From the NCBI GenBank assembly GCA_950295325.1, contig OX485809.1, positions 26,100,001-26,164,000 on the forward strand: 64,000 bases of DNA. The letters run 5' to 3'. The DNA is from Polytrichum commune (Eukaryota; Streptophyta; Polytrichopsida; Polytrichales; Polytrichaceae). The notes beneath the pieces were generated by a model, which worked only from the letters and a program-made list of their open reading frames with translations, ran no database searches and had not been told where the DNA came from. This document shows, one piece after another, positions 1 through 11,808 of the stretch. Each line of letters starts with the position of its first letter. The stretch's first letter is position 1. The translations under genes were made by a program, and so were the position numbers.

Positions 1-2744
1 ATTCCAATTGACACAACTGTGGCTCAGAGATAATAAAATCACGTTGCACCTTTTCTCTCGTAATCACTTTTGGTGAATCCACATATACAAAGAGATGGAC
101 AACGAATATTTTAGAAGTCCCTAAACACTTAGGAGCAGAGTGCATGCACCTAATTAAAACCACTGATACTTTAAAACCATGCTAACACAGTTCAAACTTT
201 TACAATGAAACTCTAGACTGGTGGATTCAAGGCTGGAGATGACATCATTGTTGAAGACTACATACCGGGTCTGCATTTGGTGAACACTTTGAGCCAGTGA
301 ACGGGGAGAACCGACTGCTAGTTGCAGATGAACCGGTTGAGTCTGAGAAATAACCGATTGAAATTCACAACTTCAAGATAATTACCGATCATTTTAGAAG
401 AATCTATGGAATACCTCTAGTTAATAAAGAAAAACCGAAAGATCACAGCATGTAACCGGCTGGACTTAGAAAACAGTAGGATTTTGACCGATTATGCCCA
501 AAAATCTCCCCAGACACTGCTCCCAAAAGTTCATGCAAGGAATTATGAATTGTCCGGAGCTCATGGAATGATGGGATGCAGAAAGGAGACTCCATAGATA
601 TTGGCGGTTGATGAAGTGAGCCAGAGAGGCCATTCTGACAAGCAGATTGCTTGGTGGTGCTGCTGCTGGATGAGAATGATGAGGAACTTTCATACAGGGC
701 TTGTCAGTGTTCAATATTGAAGTCTTCAACACCTGTCAAATGCCATTCTGGCCATCAAAAAAGTTTTTTTCTTTTGGGGCACTTCACATAAATGTGCCCT
801 GCAAAGTTTCCACCTGTCACGGTGAAGGAATCTCCAGAAATTTATGTCACAAAATATAATAGCTGCAATTTGCAAATAAAAACAAATTTGGACGTTAATC
901 TTGGCATTCTCGCAGACACTTCCAAGTTCCAATAAGTCCTGCAATTTCGACTCTACAACTTCAGCTCGGCGCTGACTGCAACTTCAGCTTGGCAAGCACA
1001 GCTATATGTGAACGTAGATTTTCCAAACAAAATTGGGTGAAGAGTGATCGCAAAAGTCGATTGAAACTTGAAACTTGAATGCATTGATGCGAGTGTCATT
1101 ATGTGGTCTTCCGATGGAAAATATGGATTGGGCTAGAATTTTTGGCATTTGGAAATCAACCAAAAACCGGAGGGCTATGCCTTTGGAGTTGGATGATGAT
1201 TAAGTGCATTATGTTTAGTGTGAATGGTTGACAATTTTTTATTGGACGTTCAAATTCAAATCCAAAATGTCATGTGATGTTTTCAAAAACAAAAATGAAT
1301 ATCAATTGACATCTACATTTTATTTTAAAATGTCACCTCAATGTCTCATGCCTAGTAGGACGTGTCGTTTCAAATTCTAACGTGTCAATTGACATGTGGT
1401 TTTTTTCTTCGCAAGCCACACTACATGTCAAATTATAAATTGTGCGTGTCAATTGACGTGCATTTTATTTTTGCAAGTTTTTGTATGTCAAATGTCAAAA
1501 CTTGTAAAACTTTTTGAAAAATACACATTGGATGTGTTCCATTCTATATTTAGCATCTGACATGGGCCTCCACTATCTTACCTTCATGGGAAGAAACTTA
1601 GAAAATAAGAAGAAATTGATGCCAATATGGATAATAAGAAAATTATGAACAATGATTCATGTGATAGTGCCGGGAGTACAACTTTGCCCCAATTGGGAAT
1701 AATGAATGAATATTCTTACTTTGTTCAAGGGGCCAACATAAAATAATTGACATATTGCAAGGCGGTTGTGTGTAAATATTGCATTTCACGTCCCTCATGG
1801 AAATTCTTAAATGCAATCCAAACTTCCAAACCCTAGTTCACACAGGTTCATGGTGGTTAATGTAGCTATGATGTACCCTCCCAATGTGCTCGATGTAGGG
1901 GAAGGGTAAGCGAGTTTGCTTTTGCATTTAAACCTGGGGTTATAAGGTTAATGCTACATTTATTACATGATCCTTCAACTTTTAAATTAGATATGGGAAT
2001 GAACTCTCAAGCTATCTTGATTTGTAGCATTTCAGAAGAAATTGTATTCCCAAGTGCACGTCGAACTACATGGTCCTTAATCATCCACTTGCCACATATT
2101 TAGTTGCCAAGCAACACTTTAAGAAACTTGCTAACATCGCAGTGGGCATCATCTTAATGTGACTGTCCAAAACCCATGATTTTTATATATGCAAGTTACT
2201 TGAACATATTTGTGTGGGAAATTTACTTGAGAGGTGTTTAATTATCATGAAGAATTTTATTGAAGGCATGCATTGACATGACATCAAAAAGCAAGGGGCA
2301 ACCATGCCATGTAGGATTCCATACAAGAGCCAGTCTTTTGAGACAGAACACTAGAAGGTGTGACCGGACACAACAATAGTTGAAATACCCTATCGTAGGT
2401 CCCTATGCAACATGCCAAGACCATAATGACATTCTTATTTTGTTGCCTACTCTAAATTCATCACTAGGTTGTTTGAAAGATCTTGATACCTCGTCACTGT
2501 ATTGAAATTAGTTCAAACAATAAACTTTTATGGTGCTTGCATCACGCAAACTTGTGGGTGGGTTTAATGGGATCGAAGGACAATATCTTCAGAAGATCAA
2601 GGAATGTTCACGGATATTCATGTCCCACCATTCATATATTAATAAGTTAAAAAAAATGCCTTATGCAATGAAAATTTGATCAATCATATTGTTCTACATT
2701 TGTAAACCGATTATCCTGTCATTCTGCAAAATTTTGAAGGAAAG
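1..2744. other. Intergenic, no gene recognised
   Basis: AT-rich sequence without a convincing open frame. The only open frames are short, overlap on opposite strands and show no recognisable motif. I see no RNA gene and no clear terminal repeats. Confidence 0.6.
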
Positions 2745-2767
2745 AAAAAAAAAAAAAAAAAAAAAAA

Positions 2768-2802
<35 letters not shown>

Positions 2803-2803
2803 A
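2745..2803. repeat. Poly-A run followed by (CTAA)n microsatellite
   Basis: An A run of about 26 bases passes directly into eight CTAA units and then more A-rich sequence. It could be the decayed tail of a retroelement, but I recognise no element body next to it. Confidence 0.9.
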
Positions 2804-4622
2804 GAAAAAAAAGAAAAAAAATGTATCAAGAATTTTTATGAAAAAGATTAAAGAAACTTTGATTGGTCAAGTCGACCTAGTCAGACAAAGTGACTAGCGA
2901 AGTCAAAATAGATTTCTAAGGAGACAAGTCAATCGCATTACTCCAAATGAGCTTGATTCGTCAACCTTCCACTCTCTTAGTTAACCAATTACCTAGTAAA
3001 TTTAGCATAATCAACCAATCGGCTCAATAAAAAATTAAAAAACAAATTGGTCCCAATGCCATCCACCCACACACATCACCTAGTATGATGGTTGCCCAAT
3101 CATGTCATGCCCAATGTCCAAACCTTCGGAATATCAAACAAAAAAATTCAAATTCAAATCATGAAATTTGTGTTTGGAATCAAATATAGCCATTTTTTAT
3201 AGACATCATTACAATAACATATCATTACAATATTGTACAAGTGAGTATTTGTAACAACATATAGAGCTCTATGAAAAATACCAATTTTTGAAACATTTTG
3301 GTATTAGTTTATAGCCCTTCACCAAGAGTCTTATGATTTTCACAAACCTAACCAATTTTGCAATTAGTTTATAGCATGTTTGCATCCCCTAGGGTTCTTA
3401 GGGTGAGTTTCCATGTAGGCTACTCGCCCAGTAGATTCTAGATAATGGTTGTTTGGAGGTGTCCGCATGTAGGTAAGCACAAGCCACCAACCAACCACAC
3501 TATGATGGCCTACTAGAATGTGGAGGGTAGTGGACACAAGCCACTAGATTTTCATGCACAAACTGAAGCACTTTTTAACTTACAAGTGCCGGTCGCCGAA
3601 GGATTGAACACTGGTGTTAGGAGGAGGAGGTTTGTACGTAGGTGGACCCAGATTTGAGAAGATGAGAATAGATAGTTAACGCATACAAATCCTACCCCAC
3701 TAGATTCCATCCACATTTGGACGGGTTTGTCCTTTGTCCTAGAATTTAGTGGACGAGTGGCCTACATGGAAACTCACCCTTAAACTAATATGGGCAATGT
3801 ACATATAAGTATCATCCACATGCAAGTTCTCATCCTTTGTTGGCTCTGTCTATAGGACAGAGTCTATGCATCAACTTCTATGTTTCAAGAGCAAATTTCC
3901 TAACCACTTTGTGTTCACACTTGGACATTACTTGTTCATGTTTTTTTGGTCCAATTTATTTAACGTGGATAGTGAAAGCTTGCAACCTTGGACAACTAAC
4001 CAGCTAATTCAACTAATAATTAACTAGTTGCCTTTCATAACTGTAGTTGTTCACGATGTGACCTGCCAAAAAATGTAGTCAACTATAGTTGTTCTAAAAT
4101 CCAATTAATTGTAGTTTATATATATATATATAGTTAACTTTAGTTGTTCCCTAAAATGTATTGAAGAAAATCTAATTGACTATAGTTGGTTATAAGTATA
4201 ATAAATAGTCATGAACTGGCATGAGCAAAGTGTACAACTATAATTATAGTTTTTCATAAGAAAGGACAGAGCCTCACGGTTCTACCGTTTTCTTGTTGTC
4301 CATATGCCAAACATCCATTCACTACTCTTATGTCCATGTTGTCCCTCCCTTATTAGGGATCACTTTCATATAGTACGTGAGGGATCAAGCACGTTGTCAC
4401 TACCTCCATGGCCCATCAAAAGCTTCAACCCTCATGAATTTGAAGGACATCCCTACTTCAGACTTTATGGGAACTTTTCCAACCTTTAACTTTTTTTTGT
4501 GACAGCTATGGTTTTGTAAGATTCGAGGGCGGCCATTGTAAAATGATGTGGCCTTGGGTGGCCATGTCACATCAATAACATTGTGATAAGGTCATGTCAT
4601 ATCCAAAATCAATGTGATGCAC
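2804..4622. other. Intergenic, no gene recognised
   Basis: AT-rich, including a short (TA)n tract near 4119-4132 and several scattered copies of an AACTATAGTTGTTC-like word between 4020 and 4240. No supported coding sequence. Confidence 0.55.
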
Positions 4623-4778
4623 CATAACATTATTCAGATCCATAACGATGTTTTGTGGGACTGATAGTGGTTCACATAATATTCCCCATATTCAGACTGA
4701 ATGTGGAAATATCTAGGAATATTTCGTGGAATATTGTCGGTCCCACATAATGTTGTTATGGATCTGAATAATGTTATG
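4623..4778. repeat. 156-bp near-perfect hairpin / small MITE-like inverted repeat
   Basis: The left arm from 4623 starts CATAACATTATTCAG and the right arm ends at 4778 with its reverse complement. The arms are about 43 bases each with only a few mismatches, and the loop carries two more short palindromic words. This fits a MITE or a foldback. A transcribed hairpin (small-RNA precursor) is possible. No target duplication is evident. Confidence 0.7.
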
Positions 4779-5475
4779 ACTTTGACATTATTGCAGTATC
4801 TAATTTTTTTCATTACATCGACGATTAGGCTTGACGATAGTTATTTTCTTTCTTTTACTACAATGCAATTTTTTTTTTAAATGCAATACTATCAGTGGTC
4901 CAAATTTAGTAGCAAATTGGATTTAACAATCCGATCTTTCTTTTCCAGTTAGTTGTATCGAATGTTGACCCATTTTTGTCCAAAATAAAAGAGTCCACTA
5001 CTATCAATGGTCCAAATGCAACAATCAAGAAAATCTGAAGGCCTTGGTTCTTTTAGATTTTGGGATCTTTGTTGCATGTGATTTAATAAAAAAATTGTTG
5101 ACCCATTTTCTATCATTGGTCCAAATGTGAGGCCAAACCGCCCACCCTTAAGCGTCCTAGTCCGGGTGAGGGTATGGTGATCACATTCTTATTCATCCTA
5201 GTTTACCCTTCCTCCGTCATTCATCCCCATGACATTACACATACATTGGATCACACCAATTTATTCCATATTATGAGTACAAGCGTTGATCAATGCTTTT
5301 ATCCATTGGTACTATCTTCACCTCCTCTATCAACTTCCCACACAATCGCACCCCCGATTACACGGAGAGCTAACTACCTAGTTAACCCATCCATTTTAAC
5401 TTAGGGTACTAGACCTAACTAACCCCTCCTTCTAACTGCCCTTAATCCAGCTGCCCCTTAGTAAGCTGGTCGCAG
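4779..5475. other. Intergenic, no gene recognised
   Basis: AT-rich. The open frame at 5174-5404 has low-complexity composition and no motif, so I do not call it a gene. Confidence 0.5.
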
Positions 5476-5998
5476 CTAACCTTACCAGGCTGGCCTTAGT
5501 CCCCTTAGTAGTCTGTCGCAGCTAACCTTACTAGGCTGGCCTCAGTCCCCTTAGTAGTTTGTCGCAGCTAACCTTACTAGGCTGGCCTCAGTCCCCTTAG
5601 TAATTTGTCGCAGCTCCTTAGTAGTCTGTCGCAGCTAACCTTACTAGGTTGGCCTCAGTCCCCTTAGTAATTTGTCGCAGCTCCTTAGTAATCCCTGTTG
5701 TCGCATCTAACCTTACTAGGCTGGCCTCAGTCCCCTTAGTAATTTGTCGTAGCCCTTAGTAATCTCTGCTGTCGCAACTCCTTAGTAATCTGTCGCAGCT
5801 AACCTTACTAGGCTGGCCTCAGTCCCCTTAGTAATCTGTCGTAGCCTTTAGTAATCTTTATTGTCGCAGCTAACCTTACTAGGTTGGCCTCAGTCCCCTT
5901 AGTAATCTGTCGTAGCCCTTAGTAATCTCTGTTGTCGCAGCTAACCTTACTAGGCTGGCCTCAGTCCCCTAAGTAATTTGTCGCAGCTCCTTAGTCAG
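5476..5998 (+). repeat. 46-bp tandem array (minisatellite)
   Basis: Units begin CTAACCTTACTAGGCTGGCC at 5476, 5522 and 5568, exactly 46 bases apart. Later units are longer because pieces of the same unit (CTCCTTAGTAATCTGTCGCAG-like) are inserted or re-duplicated. The array ends near 5998. Neighbouring units differ by point changes, which suggests repeated local duplication rather than one recent expansion. Confidence 0.9.
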
Positions 5999-6077
5999 CT
6001 AATTTTCTAAGCTCCCCCTAATCAACTCTATTCTCTAAGTTCCCTCTAATCAACTCTATTCTCTACCACACTACACA

Positions 6078-6096
6078 ACACACACACACCCACACA

Positions 6097-6145
<49 letters not shown>
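6078..6145. repeat. (CA)n then (AG)n microsatellite
   Basis: A short CA tract with one interruption runs directly into about 23 AG units (6100-6145). Confidence 0.95.
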
Positions 6146-6148
<3 letters not shown>

Positions 6149-7105
6149 TGAGAGAGGGCATCCCACAACCACGACCTCCTTAACCTTTTCCTACTTAGTA
6201 GGACCTTATCCTATCCACTAACTCCTCACCCCCTAAACCAACAAGAACATGTTCTAATTCAAACATTTAAACCCAAGGCCCTTCCCCTTGCGTCATCAAA
6301 CACTACTCCTCTAATCAAAACACTCCCTAATGCCACTAATCCTCTACTTAACCACACAAAATGGCTTAAGGCCTAAACATAAATCCACACCAAGCCTCAC
6401 TCTTTTTATACTTTTAATTGTTTCAATAACACTCCAAATGCAATTCTAAGTAGATCCTAAACATAAAACAAATATGAGCAACCATTTTGGGCTCATACCA
6501 AATCTAGGAGTGAACTTGTAGATCTAACATCCCATTTTTTAATAAGAAATATTGGTTAACAATTATTTTGGTTTTCTTTAGTGGTAGATTGTTCTCAACA
6601 CTCTAGATCTTTCACTATATGACTAGGATTTGTTAGATGCCTTGGGAGGAAGTAAATTGGTTTGTTACTACACTTTACAAAATTTAACACTGGTGGCTTC
6701 GTGTAACCTTTGTAAATAACAGGGAGGATTGCTATGGAGAAGCAATGACAACTATGTGATTAGAGAGGTTAGTTTTGAGTGAAAGGGAGTATTGATAATC
6801 ATGATTTAGCCGCCTTGTAATCTAAGATGCACCTAACCAAGAGTACACACATGAATATGGTCATAATAAATCCTATTGTCCCACATGATCGCGTTTAGAA
6901 CGTTAGTTAATGTACTTGATTGTTAAAATTATTGAGAACACATCCAGAAATATATCTAAAAAAACCACTCAATAGCGTTTCGATTTGCAAGTAATGTAGA
7001 CTTCCAATGGATATTTACTCAGAGTGCGTACAACTCCAACTTCTTATTACCACATGTCATATTTCAAAGATAATTGTTTTGAAAGAAATTGGACTATGTG
7101 GTTAA
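6146..7105. other. Intergenic, no gene recognised
   Basis: No supported coding frame, RNA gene or terminal repeat structure seen. Confidence 0.5.
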
Positions 7106-7113
7106 GAAGAAAG

Positions 7114-7468
7114 CTCGGGGGGGGGGGGGGGGGGGCAGTGTGTTAAAAAGTTAAGGATATAGGTGCGAACAACCACTATTTTATAGGGGGGTATTACTTT
7201 CAATTCTCTTCTTTTTTTCACATGCTATCATTATGTAAAATTCTACTTTGGGTTCATAGAAAAATGGCTTGCATTACTTATAATTCCAAATTACCTATTA
7301 TTCCATACCCTATAGTACTTTAAAGATGTCTAGTGCCATTTTTGATACCCTATATTATTCTTAAGTCCATTTATAATTTTTAGCCCCCATGTTTTTAAAA
7401 TACCCTATCATTTGTTCGCACGTATGTTGCTACTCCAACCAATGACTACCCCCCCCCCCCCCCCCGAG
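7114..7468 (+). mobile_element. Poly-G-ended MITE, copy A
   Basis: A 355-bp non-autonomous element that begins CTC plus a run of 19 G and ends with a run of C plus GAG. It is bounded by a perfect 8-bp target duplication, GAAGAAAG, at 7106-7113 and 7469-7476. Inside the ends is a second inverted word, GTGCGAACAA and TTGTTCGCAC. It has no coding capacity. An inverted second copy lies at 30040-30381 with its own, different 8-bp duplication, so this is a mobile family. Eight-base duplications are typical of hAT-like (also P and Merlin-like) DNA transposons. The superfamily is my inference. Confidence 0.88.
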
Positions 7469-7476
7469 GAAGAAAG

Positions 7477-7869
7477 GAATGCACCCAAGAATGCCATGTT
7501 AAAGCCCCCCCAAAAAATGCCTTTGACCAATCAAATTCAGACATATAATAAATAGCAAAATGTTTGTGTGAAATATTAGTTGTGAACAACTCAAAAGTTG
7601 ATCACCTCCACCAATTCTTCCCACAAAATGTGTATATCTCAATAGGACTTAGGCTAGTCACCTTAAGTTTGGAGTATGCAAACTGCCCCATTTTAAGGAC
7701 TAGTACACATATGCAAAGAATGAATCCTACAAAATCATAGAGTGTCCAAAAGTTAAACTAAACAATAGATGTGAGCACAAAGGCCATTTTTACATGAACA
7801 TAAAAAAAAACCGCTTCTACCAAAATAACCCTCGTTGATGTTCATGCACAAATGGGCATACACTAGTGG
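7477..7869. other. Intergenic, no gene recognised
   Basis: Short gap between two mobile elements. Nothing recognisable. Confidence 0.5.
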
Positions 7870-8216
7870 TACAGTAAACTCTCTCTAAACTAATATCCTT
7901 GGGACCGGCCGGAAGATATTAGTTTATGGAGGATATTAGTTCACACAAATTATATGGGGGGTAACAAATTATATGGGCATGTGCCCACAAAATAATAATA
8001 ATAATAATAATAACAACTTCGGTCTCCGAAGGAGACCGACGTGAATTAAGTGTCTGTTCGATCTACCTTCAATCCCAAGCCCACAGGACAGAGGCATGAA
8101 GGAGAAGATCTACTCCCCCCTTTCGAGAGTAGACACTGTAGTCACAAGAAACCATTAATGTAAACTACGCCTAATATAATACCCCTTGCCCCTTACCCTA
8201 ACTTTTAAGTTCTGAG

Positions 8217-9890
8217 TTATGGGGGGTCTGGATTTTGGGGGAGTGGTTGGTGGTTTTCAATTCTCCTTTTATGGAGGAGAATAGACATAGCATATTGTAT
8301 TGCAATGGTGATAATATTTTTGAAAGTATTTTTGATGGTGGCCTTAGGTATTTTGAAGTTGGTCTCTAGTGCTTTCATAGATGGGATGTGGGCAGTCGCT
8401 CTGGCACCAGCAGTGATGACAATAAGTGGTTCGATTTTCCATCCTTTGGAAGCAATGCTAGCAATTAGTGGGCTGTATTTGTTATTTTTTGCTTCAATTG
8501 CTTTTGGGGAGAATCTGTCATTGCAGTATGTGAATTCAATGAATTGTATGGTAAGGTTAGGGTCGACATCGCTGGGAGGGGCATTTTGATAGGGGAGTCC
8601 TTTAACACAGAGGATATCAGGTCTAAATCTTGCGTTGCAGTGACATCTTTGTGTACTACATGTGCAGGGGAGTAGCCAATTGGGGACTGTGTTTTCTTGG
8701 GGGTTGTTATTGAAGGTGCCAACATTCATGAGAGTAAAGCATCGGGATTTTTCTGATGAGATTAGGAGCTTCCTAATTTCTTCGACTGTTTTGTTATGTC
8801 TTTTAACTCTAAGTGAGTGTATATGTTGGTGTTTACATGTAAGTAATACATGTATCCATGTATCTGGTTCATTTGAGTTGCATATGGGGCACGTGATAGT
8901 GGGAAATCTTTGGTGGCCAAAAAACATTTGTTTTCTCGCATTACCCATGTAGGTTCCTGTGCGGAATTTGATGAGGCATGATTTTTGTTTGTCGGTGATA
9001 GCGGGATTTGTCCAGAATTCGTTCGACAACTCGTTGTCTATATGTATGTTTTCTGTCCATTTACAAGTGTTGGGGGTTTGTGTGGCCATGATTGCTAGGT
9101 TCGTTTCCCTATCATATTTTTTAATTTGTTTTTCTAAGAATCTAACTGGGCCTTTGTCCGGAACGTCTTCCATCGAGGCCCATACGTCTTTTTGGTAATA
9201 GTAAGGGGTGGCGTGGGCATGTTCGTATGGGTGGGCGGCAATTCTGTGCTCTAATTCTAATCCTTCTTTTGCTAGTTTGTCTGCTTTTTCATTGCCGTCA
9301 ATGTTGACGTGTGCTCTAACTTTGTATAGTGTAATTGGTTGTGTCCTTTTTTGAAGAATTTTTACCATGGAGGCTAGTGTGGTTTGGTCTAGGTGACTAT
9401 TATGAAGTGTGGGGTGTTTAATTTGAGTGTTAAGTAGGTATAATACATTTAGACTGTCTGTGAATATGAATGCGGGTTCGTTGGGATATTGTGTGTTGAT
9501 GATGCTTAGTGTTTCGTGTATAGCAATCATTTCTGCTCGTAATATGTTTTGATGTCCATGTAATCTATTGGCGATGTTTAGCCCTTTGGGGCTATAGATA
9601 CCGTATCCAGCTATTTCTCTTCTCCATTCCCCAGGGGCTATTTCTGTGGGTTTCATAAAGGAGCCATCAGTGTAGTAGCTGAATTGGGGGTGGAATTTTA
9701 GTGGTAAGTTCGTTTGGTAGTTTGGGAGTTGTGGGGTGAGGGTGTTATTGTTTGGGGGTATCTTTAGGTAGTTTGATTTAGACCATTTTTTACTAGAGTT
9801 CACTATGATGTTTGAAGGGGTGGGTGGTGCAATTTGGATGTGGCTTTGTAATATTTGGAGATTGTCTGCTATGTCCTTTAGTAATTTCAT
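8217..9890 (-). pseudogene. LINE RNase H, zinc knuckle and restriction-like-endonuclease-like C terminus
   Basis: 557 codons without interruption. RNase H spans about 70-210 with YTDGS (D75), RAE (E120), FTDS (D145) and NEKADKLAKEG (D204). A CCHC-type knuckle follows (C334, C337, H347, C352), then a second Cys cluster CTCSTQRCHC (409-418). Residues 421-510 show RPD (D425), IEFTY (E452), KxxKY (K468/K471) and KGW, the layout of the PD-(D/E)XK restriction-like endonuclease of R2, NeSL and Dualen elements. All three copies in the window keep the KGW-to-ITxGxRG part, which argues that it was under selection. It joins the upstream blocks through a frameshift near 10070. Confidence 0.85.
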
Positions 9891-10054
9891 TTGTTCATAG
9901 GTGCCTATGTTATTGTTTTGGTGGTGGATACAAAATATTTGTAGGGTAGACGGTTCTTTACTTGTAATATTGAGTTCGGGGGGTATTGTGGGTTCTTTAT
10001 ATGCAAACGTATCGGCTGCAAACTGGGCAATGATATGTGTGTCCAGGAATGGAC

Positions 10055-10762
10055 CTATGTGTGGGTTTGGGTTTTTGTACTAGTCAGTATCCGGAGATAT
10101 AAGTATAGTGATTGTATATGGATCATTTGGGCCACCATGCGAGCCCAGTGAATGGCTTGTTGTAAGTCTATTGCGTTGTGGGGGTGAGCGTATCCTATTC
10201 CTTGCCATTTGTGGTCAAATGCTTTCCCTAAGGATCCAAATATTATGTCACGCGAGAATGGCGAGTAGAATTGGGTGAGTTGCGTGGGGCATGTCACTGG
10301 GGATGAGAAGTATGACTGGTTGATATTGAATGTGGTTATTAGGAGATCTAATATTGGGATTGGTATTGTGTATTGTGCACGTTTGAGTGGGTCATTTTTC
10401 GGGATTCGGTATTTGTATCTTTGATATAACCAAACCATTTCGGTTTCGAAAGATTGGGTGGGCGGTTCTAGACCATGTGTGGTATTTTTTGCCAATTGGT
10501 ATTGTTTCCATAACCACATTAGTCTGGTTTTCGGGATGGTGATGAGGTGCCTACCATTATCTTCGTATATGTGAGCGATGTCAAATTGTATTTGGATAGT
10601 ATCGGAGTTGGTTTCAATGTCATTTTCTGGGTTACATTTATTAATAGAGATATGTGCTAGTGGAATTATTGTGGTAGGTATGACATATCTCGTGTCTCTT
10701 TGTTGTTCGGTGGAGAAGTAGACATTAATAATGTTTGAGAAGTGTTTGTGTTGTCTTTCCAT
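10055..10762 (-). pseudogene. LINE segment of unknown function between chromodomain-like region and RNase H
   Basis: 235 codons in the main LINE frame. The last third has a conserved-looking stretch: TQFYSPFSRD, IFGSLGKAFDHKW, GIGYAHP, then AIHWARMVAQ. The spacing recalls the N6-adenine methyltransferase-like (Dam/PF05869-type) domains of some retroelements, but the NPPY motif is absent (AHPH stands there), so I leave the function open. The frame is lost near 10070 at a short A run, and the same protein appears to continue in the RNase H frame. Confidence 0.45.
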
Positions 10763-11368
10763 GTAGTAGTGGGTAAGTAAGATGGTGTTGTGGTTGCATG
10801 TGTTGGCATCGCAATAGGGGTATAGGTCCCTTGGAGTTTGTCATTTGTTGTATGTGTGGTTATTTGTTGTAGTCCATTGACATAGGTATGACGTGACTGT
10901 TCTTTTTATTCCATTATGGTCGGTAGATTGTTTTTGTTTGTGATCAAGTATTTTGTATATGGGATATTGTCGGGGGTCCTTAAGTATGTTGTTGGGGGGA
11001 GGGGGTAGAGGGGGGATGGGAGGGTTTGGGGGGTGTATGGGGGGAGTCGGTAGGTGAGGTAGAATGTTGTGGTGTCTTAGTATATATTTGTCTTTGAGGG
11101 ATCTGGGTGGATGGTGTCGTTGGCATGGTAGGGGGCATTCGAGATTACAGAGAGGTTGGCAAAATAGTTGATTAGCAATGTTAAGTGCACTTTGGATGAG
11201 TTTGGAAGGGGTGGAGTGGTAGATTTTGAATTCATCTAGGTTCATTAGTGTGGTGCCATTAGGCATGGTAATTTGATCTAGTGTTGTTATATTATGTATG
11301 AGCAATTTATGTAATAGTTTAAGTGAGGTGTTGGGATTTAGACCCTGTAGCATTTGTGCTTCTTGCAT
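10750..11368 (-). pseudogene. LINE connection segment with chromodomain-like end
   Basis: Residues 16-47 resemble the LINE post-thumb motif (LLHKLLIHNITTLDQI then NGTTLMNLDEF). A Cys-rich patch (70-82) and a proline-rich linker (103-126) follow. From residue 135 the sequence reads YPIYKILDHK, then after a loop SYLCQW, then KxQTPRDL with a stop at 10841 where chromodomains have Trp, and then LLTHYY. This is the chromodomain pattern of beta strands and aromatic cage, closest in wording to gypsy chromovirus chromodomains. I infer a captured chromodomain disabled by one nonsense change. A chance match cannot be excluded by eye. Confidence 0.55.
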
Positions 11369-11541
11369 CCACGCGTTTTCGAGTGGGGATGGGTGTAGGA
11401 GGAAGTTGTTTATTGTACTTTTAAGGTGGACTCCGGCTTCATGCTTGAGCAGAATAATGTTCTAGTGATAGGTGATCTAACACAGTGGTGGTATTTAATA
11501 CGGGTAATTTCTTTAGAACCTCCGTATTTGACAAGTATAAA

Positions 11542-11808
11542 TTACATTAGGCCGGTATAAATTTTGCCAATTCGGCCTTTATCGTTAAGGGCGTTTTGTA
11601 GTGAAAATGCTTCAATTCCAAATAGGTTGTGGGGGAGTTGTGTAGTAATATTAGATGTGCATTTGGGTATTCCGCATATTGTTTTATGGAGTGCGATGAT
11701 CTTTTTGTCAAGTTTTTTTATGGCTGGTATGGAGTATGGTACTGCATAAAAGCTATATGCTATTCCAACGCGTATGACTGTATCAGCCATGTTGATTTTT
11801 TGTTTCAT
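11542..11808 (-). pseudogene. LINE reverse-transcriptase thumb remnant
   Basis: 88 codons in a frame one base off the RT block, with the usual post-RT features (TVIRVGIAYSFY, helical, then a basic KLDKKI stretch). It shows that at least one small indel separates it from the RT block upstream and another from the block downstream. Alone it would not be functional. Confidence 0.65.

Noticed and set aside
5476-5998. CRISPR-like direct repeats
   Set aside because: Units are contiguous, without unique spacers, diverge gradually, and the context is eukaryotic.
7117-7135. Long G and C runs as assembly artefacts
   Set aside because: The run at 7117 and those at other element ends coincide with target duplications and recur at homologous positions, so they are real element termini, although their exact lengths may be unreliable.
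8305-9198. Plus-strand open frames over the LINE RNase H block
   Set aside because: They lie opposite the clear minus-strand RNase H/zinc/RLE-like frame and have no motif of their own.
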